Positions 14,090 through 14,915 of a DNA stretch of 14,915 nt are shown here, piece after piece (positions within the stretch are counted from its first letter, which is position 1; the number at the start of each line of letters is the position of its first letter). Location of the stretch: assembly GCA_035630195.1 (NCBI GenBank), contig DASQLD010000129.1, forward strand, positions 1 to 14,915, in the 5' to 3' direction. The notes beneath the pieces are model-generated. The model worked only from the letters and a program-made list of their open reading frames with translations. It did not search any database and was not told the origin of the DNA. A program made the translations under genes and the position numbers. This stretch comes from DASQDN01 sp035630195. Its GTDB lineage: Bacteria > Acidobacteriota > Terriglobia > Bryobacterales > Bryobacteraceae.

Positions 14090-14915
14090 ATGAGAGCCGC
14101 AGCGCTGCTCGCCGCTCTGCCACTTATGACAGAAGCTGCTAATTACACCGCCCAACGTGTGACGGTAGACGGAATTGAAGTCGTTCGCCTGACGGACGCG
14201 TCCCATAAGGCGCAGGTGTCAATCGCTCCGACTCTCGGAAATAACGCCTACGAATTTCTGGTGAACGGCAAAAATGCGATGTGGTTTCCAGTCGCGAATC
14301 TTGCGGAGTTTAAGGCGAAACCTACATTCAGCGGAAATCCGTTCCTGGCTCCTTGGGCGAACCGATTGGATCATGACGGCTTTTACGCAAACGGGAAGCA
14401 CTATACACTTAACCCGCATTTGAACAATTACAGGCGCGACGGAGCCAAACAGCCGATTCACGGCCTGCTCTCCTACGCGTCTGAATGGAAAGTGACCAAA
14501 GTCATGGCAGACGCTAAGGGAGCCGAAGTTACCAGCCGGCTGGAGTTCTGGCGTTATCCGGACTTCATGGCGCAGTTTCCCTTTGCGCATACAATCGACA
14601 TGACCTACCGCCTGCGGGACGGTGTTCTAGAAGTAGAGACTTCAATAGAGAATCATTCCGCCGAATCGATGCCCGTCAGCGTAGCCTTTCATCCTTACTT
14701 CAAACTGCACGATTCACCGCGAAATTCGTGGAAGGTTACGCTGCCTGCGAAAGAAAGCTATATACTGTCCGGCTCGCTCGTCGCGACGGGAGAGAAAAGG
14801 GCGATGCCCTACAAAAATCCGCAGCCGCTCGAAGGGATTTCTCTTGACGACGTTCTCGGGGGACTGATGCCGGCCGCGAACGGCCGCACAGAGTTTGCCG
14901 TTGAGGGTGCGAAAG
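14090..14915 (+). CDS. Aldose 1-epimerase (galactose mutarotase family), exported, truncated by window end
   Basis: 275 residues are visible and the frame runs off the window. A short hydrophobic leader (MRAAALLAALPLMTEA) suggests export. Family motifs: APWANRLDHDGFYANGKHY (87-105), IHGLL (H124, the equivalent of the first catalytic histidine) and AFHPYFKL (H201, the equivalent of the second). The catalytic glutamate would lie beyond the window. Aldose epimerases interconvert alpha and beta anomers of sugars such as glucose or galactose; an exported form would act in the periplasm. It lies 15 bp after the small cysteine-protein gene, probably in the same operon, and may have been coupled to it by an ATGA overlap before the 19-bp duplication. 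Confidence 0.88.
   Translation, partial: MRAAALLAALPLMTEAANYTAQRVTVDGIEVVRLTDASHKAQVSIAPTLGNNAYEFLVNGKNAMWFPVANLAEFKAKPTFSGNPFLAPWANRLDHDGFYANGKHYTLNPHLNNYRRDGAKQPIHGLLSYASEWKVTKVMADAKGAEVTSRLEFWRYPDFMAQFPFAHTIDMTYRLRDGVLEVETSIENHSAESMPVSVAFHPYFKLHDSPRNSWKVTLPAKESYILSGSLVATGEKRAMPYKNPQPLEGISLDDVLGGLMPAANGRTEFAVEGAK

Noticed and set aside
1..14915. CRISPR arrays, tRNA or rRNA genes, insertion sequences, prophage or integrase genes
   Set aside because: No regularly spaced repeats, no cloverleaf or rRNA-like stretches, and no transposase or integrase motifs were seen; almost all of the window is covered by recognised coding sequence.

Overview
The window looks like chromosomal DNA of an Acidobacteriota bacterium, most likely from the Solibacter/Bryobacter side of the phylum. 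This is inferred from gene content, not from a marker gene. The pointers are a very long TonB-dependent receptor with an N-terminal carboxypeptidase-regulatory-like domain, a heme-binding PSCyt1/DUF1549/DUF1553 protein coupled to a Tat-exported DUF1501 protein, a DUF1080 protein, and many small Tat-type leaders. I saw no rRNA, tRNA, CRISPR array, insertion sequence or phage gene, and no gene-free stretch longer than about 150 bases.

Layout. (1) Positions 2-193, plus strand: tail of an unrecognised ORF cut by the window edge. (2) Positions 196-7420, minus strand: a probable three-gene operon, read from 7420 downwards. It holds a TonB-dependent receptor, then the DUF1549/DUF1553 cytochrome-like protein, then DUF1501 (ATGA overlap). 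The receptor is split over three reading frames by two apparent single-base losses; replacing both gives a uniform protein of 1099 residues. (3) 7513-8761, plus: a winged-helix/nucleotidyltransferase-like protein and a methyltransferase fold with an export-type leader. (4) 8768-9433, minus: a GntR/FCD regulator, divergent from (5) a Tat-exported Gfo/Idh/MocA oxidoreductase (9581-10879, plus), with a 16-bp near-palindrome between them. (6) 11004-12128, plus: an exported metallo-beta-lactamase-fold hydrolase. (7) 12067-13637, minus: a DUF1080 protein and, overlapping it by GTGA, a histone-deacetylase-family amidohydrolase whose 3' end overlaps the MBL gene by 62 bp. (8) 13649-14915, plus: a small exported cysteine-motif protein and an exported aldose 1-epimerase that runs off the window.

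Working together. Most products carry export leaders, so much of the region serves the cell envelope. The receptor operon fits uptake and periplasmic handling of an organic, perhaps glycan, substrate. The oxidoreductase, DUF1080 protein and aldose epimerase are consistent with, but do not prove, oxidation of a glycoside to a 3-keto sugar, cleavage and mutarotation outside the cytoplasm. The GntR regulator is the best candidate controller of the oxidoreductase. I found no clear defence, mobile or biosynthetic system; the most notable points are the double frameshift in the receptor, the possible 3-keto-glycoside module, the recent 19-bp duplication at 14049-14088, and the exported methyltransferase-like protein.
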